Shown: positions 15,931 to 26,117, numbered from the stretch's first letter. The stretch is 64,000 nucleotides of DNA from Saprospiraceae bacterium (GCA_020629035.1 JAHDEC010000013.1:1-64000); one strand, 5' to 3'. Numbers and translations are program-made. Notes: generated from the sequence alone by a model not told the origin.

Positions 15931-17720
15931 TCGTTAAGTTTTAGTACCTCTAGGAAGGCTTTTTGTGGTACTTGCACACTTCCCACTTGTCTCATCTTTT
16001 TCTTACCTTTCTTCTGCTTTTCTAATAATTTACGCTTACGAGTTATATCACCACCATAACATTTAGCCGTAACATCTTTACGTAATGCAGAAATCGTTTC
16101 ACGAGCGATAATTTTCATTCCAATCGCTGCTTGTATGGCAATCATAAACTGTTGACGTGGCAACAATTCTTTAAGACGCTTACAAATTTGTCGGCCAAAA
16201 GCAGCCGCTTTATCTCTATGTACTAATGAAGAAAGTGCATCTACACTCTCACTGTTCAACTTTATTTCCAACTTCACTAAATCAGAGGCACGATAATCAA
16301 TCATATAATAATCAAAAGAAGCATAACCTTTTGAAATAGATTTTAGCTTATCATAAAAATCAAAAACGATTTCCGCCAAAGGCATTTCAAAAGTTAATTC
16401 TACCCTACTCGTCGTTAGATAAGTCTGATTAGTTAGAATCCCTCGCTTTTCCATACATAAGCTCATAATGGAACCTATATAATCTGGTTTAGTAATCATC
16501 TGAGCTCTAATAAACGGCTCTTCGATCCTATCTATTTGTGTAGGGTCTGGGAGATCATTAGGTGTGTTAATTACTATCTCTTCTTTTTTCTTATCATAAG
16601 CTCGATAAGATACATTCGGAACCGTGGTAATAACTTCCTGATTAAATTCTCTAGAGAGTCGTTCTTGGATAATCTCTAAATGTAGCATGCCTAAAAATCC
16701 ACACCTAAAACCGAAACCTAAGGCAATCGAAGACTCAGGTTCGAAAACTAAGGAAGCATCATTTAATTGCAACTTTTCTAAGCTATCTCTTAAATCTTCA
16801 AAGTCATCATTGTCTATCGGATAAACACCAGCAAAAACCATCGGCTTCACGTCTTCAAATCCATCAATTGCTGCTGGACAGGGATTCTCCTTAAGTGTTA
16901 TAGTATCTCCTACTTTAACTTCGCTTGACTTTTTAATACCGGTAATTATATAGCCCACATCTCCTGTTTCTAAGCGGGCTTTTGGTTCTAAATCCATTCT
17001 TAGAATACCGATTTCATCAGCTTCGTAATTATTGCCAGTATTGACAAACTGCACTAAGTCTTTCTTTTTTATAGAGCCATTAAAAATCCTGAAGTAAGCA
17101 ACCACTCCTCTAAACTGATTAAAAACAGAATCAAAAACTAAGGCTTGTAAAGGTCCGTCTGGATCACCTGTTGGAGCTGGCACTCTAGCTACAATCGCTT
17201 CTAAAATATCCTCTACACCTATACCTGTTTTTCCGCTTGCTAAAACAACATCTTCCGCATTTACTCCAATCAAATCCACGATCTGATCGGTTACTTCCTC
17301 GATCATTGCATTCGGCATATCTACTTTGTTAATGACTGGAATTATTTCCAAATCATTTTCCATAGCTAGATATAAATTCGAAATGGTTTGTGCCTGAATA
17401 CCTTGTGTTGCGTCGACAAGTAGTAAAGCTCCTTCGCATGCTGCAATGGATCTAGAAACTTCATAAGAAAAATCAACGTGACCAGGCGTATCAATCAGAT
17501 TAAAGGTATAAGTGTTGCCATCTTTCGCTCCGTAAGACAATTGTATGGCATGACTTTTAATCGTAATTCCACGCTCTCGTTCGATGTCCATATCATCCAA
17601 AGTCTGATTCTGAAGATTACGCTCAGAAACAGTTTGTGTAAACTCTAAGAGTCTATCTGACAAAGTACTTTTCCCGTGATCAATATGGGCAATAACACAA
17701 AAATTTCTTATAAATTCCAT
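15927..17720 (-). CDS. lepA: Elongation factor 4 (LepA)
   Basis: This ribosome-binding translational GTPase back-translocates or remodels stalled ribosomes. With the ATG at 17720 it is 597 residues and begins [20 protein letters not shown], the usual LepA start; the frame is open to a TTG at 17744, but that would add MKKTIFVA. G-motifs AHIDHGKST (11-19), [15 protein letters not shown] and NKVDMPNA are intact, as is the C-terminal domain with [16 protein letters not shown] and [24 protein letters not shown] -7 promoter element sits only six bases upstream of the ATG. Confidence 0.97.
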   Translation of the reverse strand: MEFIRNFCVIAHIDHGKSTLSDRLLEFTQTVSERNLQNQTLDDMDIERERGITIKSHAIQLSYGAKDGNTYTFNLIDTPGHVDFSYEVSRSIAACEGALLLVDATQGIQAQTISNLYLAMENDLEIIPVINKVDMPNAMIEEVTDQIVDLIGVNAEDVVLASGKTGIGVEDILEAIVARVPAPTGDPDGPLQALVFDSVFNQFRGVVAYFRIFNGSIKKKDLVQFVNTGNNYEADEIGILRMDLEPKARLETGDVGYIITGIKKSSEVKVGDTITLKENPCPAAIDGFEDVKPMVFAGVYPIDNDDFEDLRDSLEKLQLNDASLVFEPESSIALGFGFRCGFLGMLHLEIIQERLSREFNQEVITTVPNVSYRAYDKKKEEIVINTPNDLPDPTQIDRIEEPFIRAQMITKPDYIGSIMSLCMEKRGILTNQTYLTTSRVELTFEMPLAEIVFDFYDKLKSISKGYASFDYYMIDYRASDLVKLEIKLNSESVDALSSLVHRDKAAAFGRQICKRLKELLPRQQFMIAIQAAIGMKIIARETISALRKDVTAKCYGGDITRKRKLLEKQKKGKKKMRQVGSVQVPQKAFLEVLKLND

Positions 17721-17725
17721 TGCCA

Positions 17726-17733
17726 CAAAGATA
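17726..17733 (-). promoter_or_regulatory. Putative -7 element for lepA, implying a very short leader
   Basis: The minus strand reads TATCTTTG, a perfect TAnnTTTG, ending six bases before the lepA ATG. If used, transcription would start at or within a base or two of the ATG. It would also rule out the upstream TTG start. Confidence 0.4.
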
Positions 17734-17826
17734 GTCTTTTTCAAGCATCATTTTTGATTGGTTTTATGACTAATGTGTTATACAAAACTCTAAAGGCTAA
17801 CTTAGGACATCCTTACTCCGTCCTTT

Positions 17827-18411
17827 TTATAGAATTACAAACTTCCTTGAAAAGAGTGCTTCTCCATTCGTGATGCTCAATACGTAGTGGCCTTTTTGTC
17901 CAATATCGTGTTTTGCTAAAAACATACTCGGACTATTAATTGCAAGATTAAATACCTGATGACCAATAATATTGTATACAACTAAAGAAGTATTAGTATA
18001 ATCGGAAAGCTCTATCTTAATTCGATCGCCTAAATCAATGATTTGGGTATCGCTTAAATCATGGGTATTAGTTAAGCACGAACCTAACTGATCTGAGGTG
18101 CTAAGTGTTCCAAAGCAAATGTTCCCAGAATCTTTATCTCGCACCCTAAATAGAAAATCTCCTAAGTGATCACAGTTTACAAATAAAGTATCTGCATATG
18201 GAATTACTTGGGTTTCATTATCTGTTTCAAATAATCCAACTTCTAGGTTGCAATCACTGATATTTCCTTGGGTTAATATTTCACTGGTTATTATTCCTTG
18301 CATATCCGTGTCTAAAGAAACATTCATGGAAGAATTACAAACAACTGTGCATTGAGCATTGGTGTAGCTATACATGCTGAATAAAAGGAGTGTTATAAAA
18401 ATGGTTTTCAT
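17827..18411 (-). CDS. Secreted T9SS type A-sorted protein (194 aa), unknown function
   Basis: The N-terminus (TIFITLLLFSMYSYTNAQ) is a signal peptide. The mature N-terminal half holds six cysteines (CTVVCNSSM, SDCNLEVG, NCDHLGDF, ICFGTLS, GSCLTN) and a beta-rich composition, and no named domain. The last 75 residues (RIKIELSDYTNTSLVVYNIIGHQV, GHYVLSITNGEALFSRKFVIL) are a type A sorting domain, so it is probably exported by the type IX system and attached to the cell surface or released. It stands alone between lepA and the divergent threonine aldolase gene. Confidence 0.7.
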   Translation of the reverse strand: MKTIFITLLLFSMYSYTNAQCTVVCNSSMNVSLDTDMQGIITSEILTQGNISDCNLEVGLFETDNETQVIPYADTLFVNCDHLGDFLFRVRDKDSGNICFGTLSTSDQLGSCLTNTHDLSDTQIIDLGDRIKIELSDYTNTSLVVYNIIGHQVFNLAINSPSMFLAKHDIGQKGHYVLSITNGEALFSRKFVIL

Positions 18412-18543
18412 TTTGTGGTTTTATAATTGATTAATTGAGTCACTAGGAGAATGCTCTTTATTTAAAATGTGCTGCAAAGAATGTGAAATTAATTTTTTAC
18501 TATTCATTTTCTTACATTCGTAACAGATCAATGTTTATGCTTT

Positions 18544-19566
18544 ATGGTTAATATGATGAGTGATACGGTTACGAGACCAAGTCAAGAAATGTTGGAAGCC
18601 ATGATTGCCGCTGAGGTTGGTGATGATGTTTTGGGGACTGACCCTACCGTTGCTAGCTTAGAACAACGAGTAGCAAGGATGTTTGATAAAGAAGCAGCCG
18701 TCTTTTGCCCATCTGGAACAATGACAAATCAGATTGCCATTAAGTGTCACACTCATGCCCTTGATGAAATGATTTGTGATATTGATTCGCATGTGTATCG
18801 CTACGAAACTGCTGGTTTTGCTTATAATTCAGGCATTTCAGTAGCACTCATTCATGGGAATTATGGAAAAATTACGGCTGAGCAAATTAAACAAAAAATC
18901 CAGCCTACCCATGATTGGCTCCCTCATTCCAGCCTAGTCGTGCTTGAGAATACTTGCAATAAAGGAGGTGGAGGTTATTACACCTTGAGCGAAATTGAAC
19001 CCATAAAAAACCTATGTCAACAAGAAGGCCTTGCCTTACATTTAGATGGTGCTAGGTTGTTCAATGCATTGGAAGAAACCAAGGAGTCGCCAGCGGAAAT
19101 CGGCGCATTGTTTGATTCTATTTCCATTTGTATGTCTAAAGGTTTAGGTGCCCCTGTTGGCTCTTTGCTACTTGGTAAAAAGGAATTCATACGCAAGGCT
19201 AGAAGATTCAGAAAAGTACTTGGTGGAGGAATGAGACAGGCAGGCTATTTAGCTGCCGCTTGTCATTACGCTTTAGATAACAATGTAAAGCGACTGAGTA
19301 TAGATCATGAACGAGCAAAACTAATGGCAGATGCTTTAAAAAATCTACCATTTATCACATCTATCAATCCGGTCTATACCAACATTATTATTTTCCATCT
19401 AGAACAGCATATATTAGCATCTTCATTTATAGAAGTGCTCAAAGAAAAAGGAATTCTGGCTAGTCCATTTGGACCACATTCAGTTCGTTTTGTTACTCAT
19501 TTAGATATTACAGAAAGCCAATTTAATCATGTAATAGAGGTCTTAAACGGCCCCTTCCCCCACTAA
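18544..19566 (+). CDS. Low-specificity L-threonine aldolase
   Basis: The 340-residue fold type I PLP enzyme cleaves L-threonine or L-allo-threonine to glycine and acetaldehyde. It has SDTVTRPSQEM at the start, AEVGDDVLGTDPTVASLE, the PLP-stacking His in DSHVYRYETAG (H83), LHLDGARLFNA (Asp168, Arg171) and the Schiff-base lysine in ICMSKGLGAPVGS (K199). The usual LRSDTVT is MMSDTVT here. A near-match -7 element (TACATTCG, 18513-18520) precedes it. Its stop codon overlaps the next start in TAATG, so translation is probably coupled. Confidence 0.9.
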   Translation: MVNMMSDTVTRPSQEMLEAMIAAEVGDDVLGTDPTVASLEQRVARMFDKEAAVFCPSGTMTNQIAIKCHTHALDEMICDIDSHVYRYETAGFAYNSGISVALIHGNYGKITAEQIKQKIQPTHDWLPHSSLVVLENTCNKGGGGYYTLSEIEPIKNLCQQEGLALHLDGARLFNALEETKESPAEIGALFDSISICMSKGLGAPVGSLLLGKKEFIRKARRFRKVLGGGMRQAGYLAAACHYALDNNVKRLSIDHERAKLMADALKNLPFITSINPVYTNIIIFHLEQHILASSFIEVLKEKGILASPFGPHSVRFVTHLDITESQFNHVIEVLNGPFPH

Positions 19567-20141
19567 TGGATAAACTTTTAAAAGAGATCAAAGCCTGTAG
19601 GGTTTGCAAAGAGTCTATGACCGTCGATTGTCGTCCAGTACTAAGTGTTAACGCCGAAAGTAAAATTCTAATTATTGGCCAGGCACCTGGTAAAAAGGTG
19701 TATGACAGTGGGAAACCTTGGGATGATAAAAGTGGAGAAAATCTGCGGGCTTGGATGGGAATAGATGAAGCTACATTTTATGATGCTAAAAACATTGGTA
19801 TAGTCCCCATGGGGTTTTGCTTTCCAGGAAAGGGGAAAAGTGGCGATTTGCCTCCAAGGAAAGAATGCGCTCCCTTATGGCATGAAGCTATTCTATCCAA
19901 GTTAAGCAATGTACAATTAACCTTACTCATTGGAATCTACGCCCAGCAGTATTACTTGGGTGATTTACGGAAAAAGACCTTGACAGAAACGGTAAAAAAT
20001 AATGAAGCTTACCTACCAAAATATATGACCTTGCCCCATCCATCCCCGAGGAATAATATTTGGATGGCTAAAAATAAATGGTTTGAAAAGGAGGTGCTAC
20101 CAAAACTAAAAACTATAGTTTCAGAAGCACTAGCCATTTAG
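19566..20141 (+). CDS. Uracil-DNA glycosylase family protein, probable 4Fe-4S type
   Basis: This 191-residue protein has the UDG-superfamily motif IIGQAPGKKV (38-42 core) and the C-terminal LPHPSPRNNIWM with His158. Four cysteines (C11 and C14 in CRVC, C85 in GFCFPG, C101 in RKECAPLW) sit where iron-sulfur UDGs of families 4/5 and their relatives hold their cluster. It probably removes uracil or another damaged base from DNA, or is a lineage variant with altered substrate. The start overlaps the threonine aldolase stop by one base, an operon with no obvious metabolic link. Confidence 0.75.
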   Translation: MDKLLKEIKACRVCKESMTVDCRPVLSVNAESKILIIGQAPGKKVYDSGKPWDDKSGENLRAWMGIDEATFYDAKNIGIVPMGFCFPGKGKSGDLPPRKECAPLWHEAILSKLSNVQLTLLIGIYAQQYYLGDLRKKTLTETVKNNEAYLPKYMTLPHPSPRNNIWMAKNKWFEKEVLPKLKTIVSEALAI

Positions 20142-20252
20142 CCAATAGAATTATCACCGCTTTGATATTTCCTCTTTATTCGTGTTCAAGCTTAAATTTG
20201 ATAATAAGGTTAGTGTTCAAATCTCTAAAAACTATTACTTGGCTAGCATAGG

Positions 20253-20834
20253 CTAAGCGCCTTCTCTGCTATTTAACTCATCTCTAATCTTTGCGGCTTT
20301 TTCATAGTTTTCTTCCTGCAACACCTTATCTAGGAGTTCTTCCAGTTCAGCAGTGGAATAGTCGCTGTAGGATTTTTTCTTAGCAGGTTTCTTGCGAACT
20401 TTTGCACTTACCTCTTTCTCATCTCCCTCAAAAACAACACCTGCTTGTTCCATAATAAAGTCATACGTAAAAATCTGACTATCAAAACGCACCGCTAGTG
20501 CAATGGCATCTGAAGTTCTAGAATCCACTGTTAGTTCTTCTCCATCCCTATCACAAATTAATTGGGCGTAGAAAATTCCGTCCATTAAATTGTTAATGAC
20601 AACTTCTTTTAAATCGATATTAAAGGTAGATAGTGTGTTCTTAAATAAATCGTGTGTTAATGGTCGATTAGGCGCCATGTTTTCCATAGCTACAGCAATA
20701 GCCTGTGCTTCAAAACCTCCGATGACAATCGGCAGTCTTCTATCTCCACCAACTTCCCCCAATACAACCGCGTAGTTATGCGATTTAGTTACGCTGTGTG
20801 ATAAAGCAACAATTTCTAATTCGATTTTTTTCAT
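20253..20834 (-). CDS. Bifunctional nuclease (BFN/DUF151) family protein with UVR domain
   Basis: Residues 1-135 form a BFN/DUF151 domain (LPIVIGGFEAQAIAVAME, RPLTHDLF, VDSRTSDAIALAVRF). A basic linker (RKKPAKKK) leads to a C-terminal UvrB/UvrC-type UVR motif (LEELLDKVLQEENYEKAAKIRDELN). The BFN family takes its name from plant RNase/DNase activity; the bacterial role is not settled. It starts 23 bp after etfA on the same strand and is probably the last gene of etfB-etfA-bfn. Confidence 0.85.
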   Translation of the reverse strand: MKKIELEIVALSHSVTKSHNYAVVLGEVGGDRRLPIVIGGFEAQAIAVAMENMAPNRPLTHDLFKNTLSTFNIDLKEVVINNLMDGIFYAQLICDRDGEELTVDSRTSDAIALAVRFDSQIFTYDFIMEQAGVVFEGDEKEVSAKVRKKPAKKKSYSDYSTAELEELLDKVLQEENYEKAAKIRDELNSREGA

Positions 20835-20857
20835 ATACGCCTAGGTAAATTGGTTGA

Positions 20858-21811
20858 TCACTTTGCCTTTTGTAAAGCAGCTGTTAATTTAGGTACTACA
20901 TCAAATAAATCTGCACAAATACCATAATCTGCAGCTTTAAAAAATGGTGCTTCAGGATCTTTATTGATTACAACAATCACTTTAGAATTATTAACTCCAG
21001 CTAAATGTTGAATCGCTCCGCTTATTCCTATTGCAATATACAAATTAGGTCTAATAGCTACTCCTGTTTGGCCTACATGCTCATGGTGAGGTCTCCATCC
21101 TATATCAGCAACAGGTCGAGAACAAGCAGTTGTTGCATGTAACTCTGAAGCTAATTCTTCGATGATTCCCCAATTTTCTGGCCCTTTCATACCTCTTCCT
21201 GCTGAGACAACCAATTCCGCTTCTGGTAATGGTACCGTGCCTGATTGAGTTTTTACACCTAACACTTCAGTGCGGAAAGCAGGTAAATCTACTGACACCT
21301 CAGTCACACTTGCTGCTGATCCTATAGCTTCTGGTTTCAAAGAATTACCCATTACGGTAATCACCTTCATATCTCCCGTCAACTCATAATTGGCAATGGC
21401 TTTACCAGAAAATACAGTTTTAGGTACTATCATAGTACTTCCCTCGATGCTTGGTAAGGCAGTAGCTCCACTAACAAGCCCAGCATCTGTAGCTATGGCT
21501 ATTCTTCCAGCTAGCGACTTACCAGCTGAACTATGCATCAAAATGATAACTGATGCAGATTCTTGAGCTGCTACTTGCTTGATGATTTGTGTATGTGCTT
21601 GACTATCGAATCCTTTACCACCGGTATTTACTTTAAGGACTTTGTCAGCTCCATAAGTACCTAATGATTCTCCTCCATCAGCATCACCTATGATTAATGC
21701 TGAACAAGCAACACCCAAAGATTCAGCGACTTTTTTACCAAAATAAACAGCTTCATTTGAAGCGCTTCTTATGGCATTATTTTGTGTTTCTGCTACAATT
21801 AATACAGACAT
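20858..21811 (-). CDS. etfA: Electron transfer flavoprotein alpha subunit
   Basis: This 317-residue subunit carries FAD and passes electrons from acyl-CoA and other dehydrogenases to the quinone pool. The N-terminal domain is ETF-like. The C-terminal FAD-binding domain is intact: VSAGRGMKGPENWGIIEELA, ACSRPVADIGW, VGQTGVAIRPNLYIAIGISG, and the closing VIVVINKDPEAPFF with ADYGICADLF. It follows etfB by 12 bp. No electron-transferring dehydrogenase is encoded nearby. Confidence 0.96.
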   Translation of the reverse strand: MSVLIVAETQNNAIRSASNEAVYFGKKVAESLGVACSALIIGDADGGESLGTYGADKVLKVNTGGKGFDSQAHTQIIKQVAAQESASVIILMHSSAGKSLAGRIAIATDAGLVSGATALPSIEGSTMIVPKTVFSGKAIANYELTGDMKVITVMGNSLKPEAIGSAASVTEVSVDLPAFRTEVLGVKTQSGTVPLPEAELVVSAGRGMKGPENWGIIEELASELHATTACSRPVADIGWRPHHEHVGQTGVAIRPNLYIAIGISGAIQHLAGVNNSKVIVVINKDPEAPFFKAADYGICADLFDVVPKLTAALQKAK

Positions 21812-21823
21812 ATTTTTTCTTTA

Positions 21824-22564
21824 TTAAAGGACTTTTGCCTCCTCTTTTAATAATCTAACTAACTCATCCATGTTATCAGGATCAATCATTTTAACGCCAC
21901 CTTTCTCTGCTGGCAAAGTAAATGATTTAACGCTTGCCCTAGAACTAGTTTCTATCCCAGCTACCACATTTAATGGCTTTCTTTTAGCCATCATAATACC
22001 TCGCATATTAGGTATTCTTTGTTCTGCCATTCCCTTGGCTGCTGAAACAACAAAAGGAGCATTTAGCTTTATTTCTTCTACTCCACCTTCGATATCTCGA
22101 GTGAGTACAAAATGGTCTGCAGAGCTATCCATGTTTGATGCAAAGGAAACATACGGTAGGTCAAGCAACTCCGAAAGCATAGCGCCGACTTCAGCACCAT
22201 TGTAGTCAATCGTTTCTTTACCTAGGAAAATGATATCAAAGGCCTCACTTTTAGCGTAGTTTGCTATTTGCTTAGCTGTATCCATGGAAGAATTCGGTAA
22301 TTGATCGATTCGAACCGCCTCATCTGCTCCAATGGCTAGCGCCTTTCGAATGATTATATCATTGGAACTATCGCCAACATTGACAACTGTAACTGTTCCA
22401 CCTTTTTGTTCTTTGAGTTCTATGGCTCTAACTAATGCATACCATTCATCATAGGGATTAAGAATAAAGTTGACTCCATCTCCATTAAATTGAGTATTGT
22501 CATCTTTAAAACTAATCTTTGCAGTTGTATCTGGAGTCTTACTAATACAAACTAATAATTTCAT
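21824..22564 (-). CDS. etfB: Electron transfer flavoprotein beta subunit
   Basis: This 246-residue partner of EtfA binds AMP and interacts with the dehydrogenases. It begins MKLLVCISKTPDTTAKISF, has NPYDEWYALVRAIELKE, the nucleotide-binding LGKETIDYNGAEVGAMLSEL and LNAPFVVSAAKGMAEQRIPNM in the normal order. It heads the operon and a perfect -7 element lies 23 bp upstream of its ATG. Confidence 0.96.
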   Translation of the reverse strand: MKLLVCISKTPDTTAKISFKDDNTQFNGDGVNFILNPYDEWYALVRAIELKEQKGGTVTVVNVGDSSNDIIIRKALAIGADEAVRIDQLPNSSMDTAKQIANYAKSEAFDIIFLGKETIDYNGAEVGAMLSELLDLPYVSFASNMDSSADHFVLTRDIEGGVEEIKLNAPFVVSAAKGMAEQRIPNMRGIMMAKRKPLNVVAGIETSSRASVKSFTLPAEKGGVKMIDPDNMDELVRLLKEEAKVL

Positions 22565-22587
22565 ATTATCTTCTTAAAATTGTAGTG

Positions 22588-22595
22588 CAAATATA
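22588..22595 (-). promoter_or_regulatory. -7 promoter element for the etfBA-bfn operon
   Basis: The minus strand reads TATATTTG, a perfect TAnnTTTG, 23 bp upstream of etfB; the start would be near 22582, leaving an 18-base leader. No clear -33 element was seen. Confidence 0.5.
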
Positions 22596-22680
22596 CTTTT
22601 TTAAACAGGAATACATGACTATTGTTTAATATTCGTAAGCCCAATTTAAAACTGTTTTTGCCTAAATATCTTTTCAATTT

Positions 22681-23004
22681 ATGAGCCGTATCGAAATTCT
22701 ATTTTCCTACCACGATGAAGACCCTACTGATGATTTTGTCATTTTTGCGATTGCCAAAGAATATGAAAAATTAGAGCAATTTGAAAAGTCTGAAAAATGG
22801 TATTTAAACCTGAGAGAAAAAAGCTCGGATTACATTGGTTTGTACTACAATCTAGGAAAACTATATGAGAAAATGGAAAAGTTTTCAGAAGCATTATCTA
22901 TTTATTCTGAAGGTCTAGTTGTGGCAAAAAACATTAGTGACTTTCATGCTGCATCTGAGTTGAATTCAGCCAAAATGAATCTAGAAATCGAAATGGATGA
23001 ATAA
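22681..23004 (+). CDS. Small TPR-like protein (107 aa)
   Basis: The product has no signal peptide and is built of amphipathic helices that fit two to three tetratricopeptide-like units (FAIAKEYEKLEQFEKSEKWY; YYNLGKLYEKMEKFSEALSIY). It is probably a cytoplasmic protein-interaction module; the partner is unknown. It is monocistronic, convergent with dnaK and shares a terminator with it. Confidence 0.75.
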   Translation: MSRIEILFSYHDEDPTDDFVIFAIAKEYEKLEQFEKSEKWYLNLREKSSDYIGLYYNLGKLYEKMEKFSEALSIYSEGLVVAKNISDFHAASELNSAKMNLEIEMDE

Positions 23005-23040
23005 AAAAAAGCCCAATTCTTTGATAATTGAGCTTTTTTA
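23005..23040. terminator. Bidirectional terminator between the TPR gene and dnaK
   Basis: AAAGCCCAATT and AATTGAGCTTT form a stem with one mismatch around a short loop (cttTgat), with an A-run before and a T-run after, so it can end transcripts from both strands. Confidence 0.8.
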
Positions 23041-23057
23041 TGATCGCAAAATCTTTT

Positions 23058-24971
23058 TTATTTAGTGTCGTCTACCTCTTCAAATTCTACATCCGTCACA
23101 TCTTCTGTATTTTCAGTATTACCACCAGCGTCATTTGCTCCAGGATCGCCTGCATTTGCTGCATCACCTTGAGTTGCTTGATAGATATCCTGACTCGCTG
23201 CCTGCCAAGCATCATTTAGCACTTGAGTTGCAGCATCTAAAGCTACTATATCCTGAAGTTTATGCGCATCTTTTACCGCCGTGACTGCATTTTCTATCGC
23301 TTCTTTTTTATCTGCAGGAATCTTATCACCATAATCTTTAATCTGCTTTTCTGTCTGGAAGACAAGCGTATCCGCAGCATTTAACTTATCTACTTTTTCT
23401 CTTTCTTCTTTATCTTTTGCTGCATTAGCTTCTGCTTCTTGTCTCATTTTCTCGATCTCCTCCTTAGATAAACCTGTGGAAGCTTCGATTCTGATATTTT
23501 GCTCTTTTCCAGTTCCTTTGTCTTTAGCAGAAACACTTAAGATACCGTTTGCATCAATATCAAAAGTTACTTCCACCTGAGGTACTCCTCTAGGTGCTGG
23601 TGGTATCCCATCTAAAATAAATCTTCCTACAGATCTATTATCTCGCGCCATCGGTCTCTCTCCTTGCAGGATATGTATTTCTACTGAAGGCTGGTTATCT
23701 GCTGCAGTAGAGTATGATTTTTGCTTTTTCGTTGGAATGGTAGAGTTTGCCTCGATAACTACATCGTAAACGCCACCCATGGTCTCAATTCCTAGAGAAA
23801 GAGGCGTAACATCTAATAATAAAACATCCTGCACATCTCCACTAAGTACTCCTCCCTGAATCGCTGCACCAACTGCAACTACTTCATCAGGATTTACTCC
23901 TTTATTTGGTTTCTTTCCAAAAAATGTTTCAACAGCTTCTTGGATTTTAGGAATTCTTGTAGAACCACCTACTAAAATTACTTCGTCTATTTCGCTTTTG
24001 CTTAGACCAGCATCTTTCAAAGCTTCAGCACATGGCTTAAGTGTTCTTTGAACTAGATCATCCGTTAACTGCTCAAATTTTGCTCTTGTTAATTTGGTAA
24101 CTAAATGCTTTGGTACTCCATCAACTGCTGTTACATATGGAAGATTAATCTCTGCTTGTGCACTAGATGATAACTCTATTTTCGCTTTTTCAGCAGCTTC
24201 TTTTAAACGCTGTAAAGCCATTGGGTCTTTTCTTAGATCAATGTTGTCTGAATCTAAAAACGTCTGAGCCAACCAGTCTATGATCATATGATCAAAATCG
24301 TCACCTCCTAAGTGCGTATCTCCATTAGTTGATTTTACTTCAAAAACACCGTCTCCTAATTCTAGGATTGAGATATCAAACGTACCACCTCCCAAATCAT
24401 ATACAGCGATAGTAGAATCCGTCTTGGTCTTATCTAAACCGTAAGCTAAGGCTGCAGCTGTGGGTTCATTGATAATTCTACTAATCTTTAAACCTGCTAT
24501 TTCTCCTGCTTCCTTAGTAGCTTGTCTTTGAGAGTCATTAAAGTATGCAGGAACTGTAACTACAGCTTCAGATACATCTTGACCTAAAAAGTCTTCAGCC
24601 GTCTTCTTCATTTTTTGAAGAATCATCGCAGAGATTTCTTGCGGTGTATATTTTCTGTCGTCAATTTCTACTTTTATAGTATCGTTGTCTCCTTTACTTA
24701 CTTTATAGGGTGATCTACCAATTTCTTTAGCCACTTCGCTAAAACGTTGTCCCATAAATCGCTTAATAGATGCGATCGTTCTTGTAGGGTTAGTGATAGC
24801 CTGACGTTTTGCTGGATCACCTATTTTACGTTCTCCATTATCTAAAAAAGCAACAATCGAAGGAGTCGTTCTTCTTCCCTCTTCGTTTGGTATTACTACA
24901 GGTTCGTTACCCTCCATTACTGAAACTACTGAGTTGGTAGTTCCTAAATCTATTCCAATAATTTTACCCAT
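23058..24971 (-). CDS. dnaK: Chaperone DnaK (Hsp70)
   Basis: This 637-residue ATP-driven chaperone begins [20 protein letters not shown]. The nucleotide-binding domain includes [45 protein letters not shown] and [12 protein letters not shown]. The substrate-binding domain starts around [15 protein letters not shown], and the Gly/Ala/Asn/Asp-rich tail ends [10 protein letters not shown]. dnaJ and grpE are not adjacent. No CIRCE (TTAGCACTC-N9-GAGTGCTAA) is present; an unrelated inverted repeat lies upstream. Confidence 0.98.
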   Translation of the reverse strand: MGKIIGIDLGTTNSVVSVMEGNEPVVIPNEEGRRTTPSIVAFLDNGERKIGDPAKRQAITNPTRTIASIKRFMGQRFSEVAKEIGRSPYKVSKGDNDTIKVEIDDRKYTPQEISAMILQKMKKTAEDFLGQDVSEAVVTVPAYFNDSQRQATKEAGEIAGLKISRIINEPTAAALAYGLDKTKTDSTIAVYDLGGGTFDISILELGDGVFEVKSTNGDTHLGGDDFDHMIIDWLAQTFLDSDNIDLRKDPMALQRLKEAAEKAKIELSSSAQAEINLPYVTAVDGVPKHLVTKLTRAKFEQLTDDLVQRTLKPCAEALKDAGLSKSEIDEVILVGGSTRIPKIQEAVETFFGKKPNKGVNPDEVVAVGAAIQGGVLSGDVQDVLLLDVTPLSLGIETMGGVYDVVIEANSTIPTKKQKSYSTAADNQPSVEIHILQGERPMARDNRSVGRFILDGIPPAPRGVPQVEVTFDIDANGILSVSAKDKGTGKEQNIRIEASTGLSKEEIEKMRQEAEANAAKDKEEREKVDKLNAADTLVFQTEKQIKDYGDKIPADKKEAIENAVTAVKDAHKLQDIVALDAATQVLNDAWQAASQDIYQATQGDAANAGDPGANDAGGNTENTEDVTDVEFEEVDDTK

Positions 24972-25003
24972 TTAATATATATGTTTTGATGGTCGAAAAT
25001 TCA

Positions 25004-25031
25004 ATTACAAGATTGTATAGTCAATTGTAAT
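25004..25031. promoter_or_regulatory. Inverted repeat upstream of dnaK, possible operator
   Basis: ATTACAA (25004-25010) and TTGTAAT (25025-25031) are perfect inverted heptamers separated by 14 bases, centred about 45 bp before the dnaK ATG. The size and place suit a dimeric regulator, but the half-sites match no operator I know. Confidence 0.35.
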
Positions 25032-25133
25032 GCCAAGGCGAAAAGCAGCAAAAAAGACTGTCAAATCAGCCATTTCTCACATTTCAATATGACAAAAAGA
25101 TAAAAAAGTGTGTGTTAACTGTCAAATAGGCAG

Positions 25134-26117
25134 TTATTCGAAATTTAAGTTTTTAGTAATTGAGCCATTAAATAAGGAATCTAAAGTGATAGGGCTAATT
25201 CTTACATCACGACTGGTTGCAATGTTTCGCGAACTGAATATCCCTAATCCTTGACTCATGTTTGTATATGTAGGTATTTCTTGACTTGAGGTTATACCTA
25301 AATTTGCTTGTAGCACATTTACGTAATTATCAAGTTCTTCTCCAGCTCCAAAAAGCTCTACATCTAGGCTAGTAAATCTTCTTCTAATATTTGGATCTTC
25401 AACCAATTCTGATTTTAGAAAGGTATAAAAATTCTGATATGGAATGGCTACTTCTTTGTCTCTAACATTGTTAGCTAAGTTCCAAACCAAGGTTGTATCT
25501 TCAAATCCTCCTCCAGTAACAAAATTTTGTTGCTTGATATTAATAAAAACTTTTACATCATAGATATCCAATGATTCTTTTTCTAGCCATCTAATCTCTG
25601 TATCAGCTAATGCCACAAAGGCAAGTGAGCTGCCATCTTTTGGCTTGGTTAAGTGTGGCTTTTCTACAATCACTGTCTGAGCCGTTATTAAAGTATCTGA
25701 TTCTGCTCGCTTAATTCTAAGCTCAAACATTTCTTCCCCATCTTCTAAAAAGCCTAACTCCTCTGTGCGTACTTTATATAAGGTATTTGGTTCGTTTGCA
25801 AATGCTCCATCTTGCTTTACATAACCTTCAGCATTTCCATCCACCTCTTCTAATTGGAATATGGTACTATCAGAAAGCCTCATTAATTTTACGTCAAGGT
25901 TAGTATAGTATATTGAATCTGGAATTTTTGCAATCTCAAACGCAGAAATAGCTGGATCGATAAACGCTCTTTCGACTCGAATGTACTGAGCAGTATCCGA
26001 TGGATTTAAAAAGCCAAAAACAACTGAAGTTTCCTTTTTATTCTCGGTGAGGTTTAACTCATTATCGCAAGACACAAAAATCAAACTCAAAACAAATAGT
26101 AATGGCAAATACCTCAT
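25134..26117 (-). CDS. Surface or periplasmic lipoprotein of unknown function (DUF4249-like)
   Basis: The N-terminus (YLPLLFVLSLIFVSC) is a lipoprotein signal with the lipidated Cys at residue 17, followed by DNELN. The mature 310 residues are beta-rich: KETSVVFGFLNPSDTAQYIRV looks like the opening strand pair of an Ig-like domain, and a second part has DTEIRWLEKESLDIYDVKVF. Overall length, lipobox and beta-rich layout suggest a DUF4249-type bacteroidete lipoprotein, but I am unsure of the family. It is upstream of dnaK on the same strand (162 bp gap) and has its own -7 element. Confidence 0.6.
   Translation of the reverse strand: MRYLPLLFVLSLIFVSCDNELNLTENKKETSVVFGFLNPSDTAQYIRVERAFIDPAISAFEIAKIPDSIYYTNLDVKLMRLSDSTIFQLEEVDGNAEGYVKQDGAFANEPNTLYKVRTEELGFLEDGEEMFELRIKRAESDTLITAQTVIVEKPHLTKPKDGSSLAFVALADTEIRWLEKESLDIYDVKVFINIKQQNFVTGGGFEDTTLVWNLANNVRDKEVAIPYQNFYTFLKSELVEDPNIRRRFTSLDVELFGAGEELDNYVNVLQANLGITSSQEIPTYTNMSQGLGIFSSRNIATSRDVRISPITLDSLFNGSITKNLNFE

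Noticed and set aside
17718-17744. The longer lepA start at the upstream TTG
   Set aside because: It adds eight residues not found in the family and would lie upstream of a perfect promoter element.
24972-25133. A CIRCE operator before dnaK
   Set aside because: No TTAGCACTC or GAGTGCTAA half-site is present; only an unrelated inverted repeat is seen.
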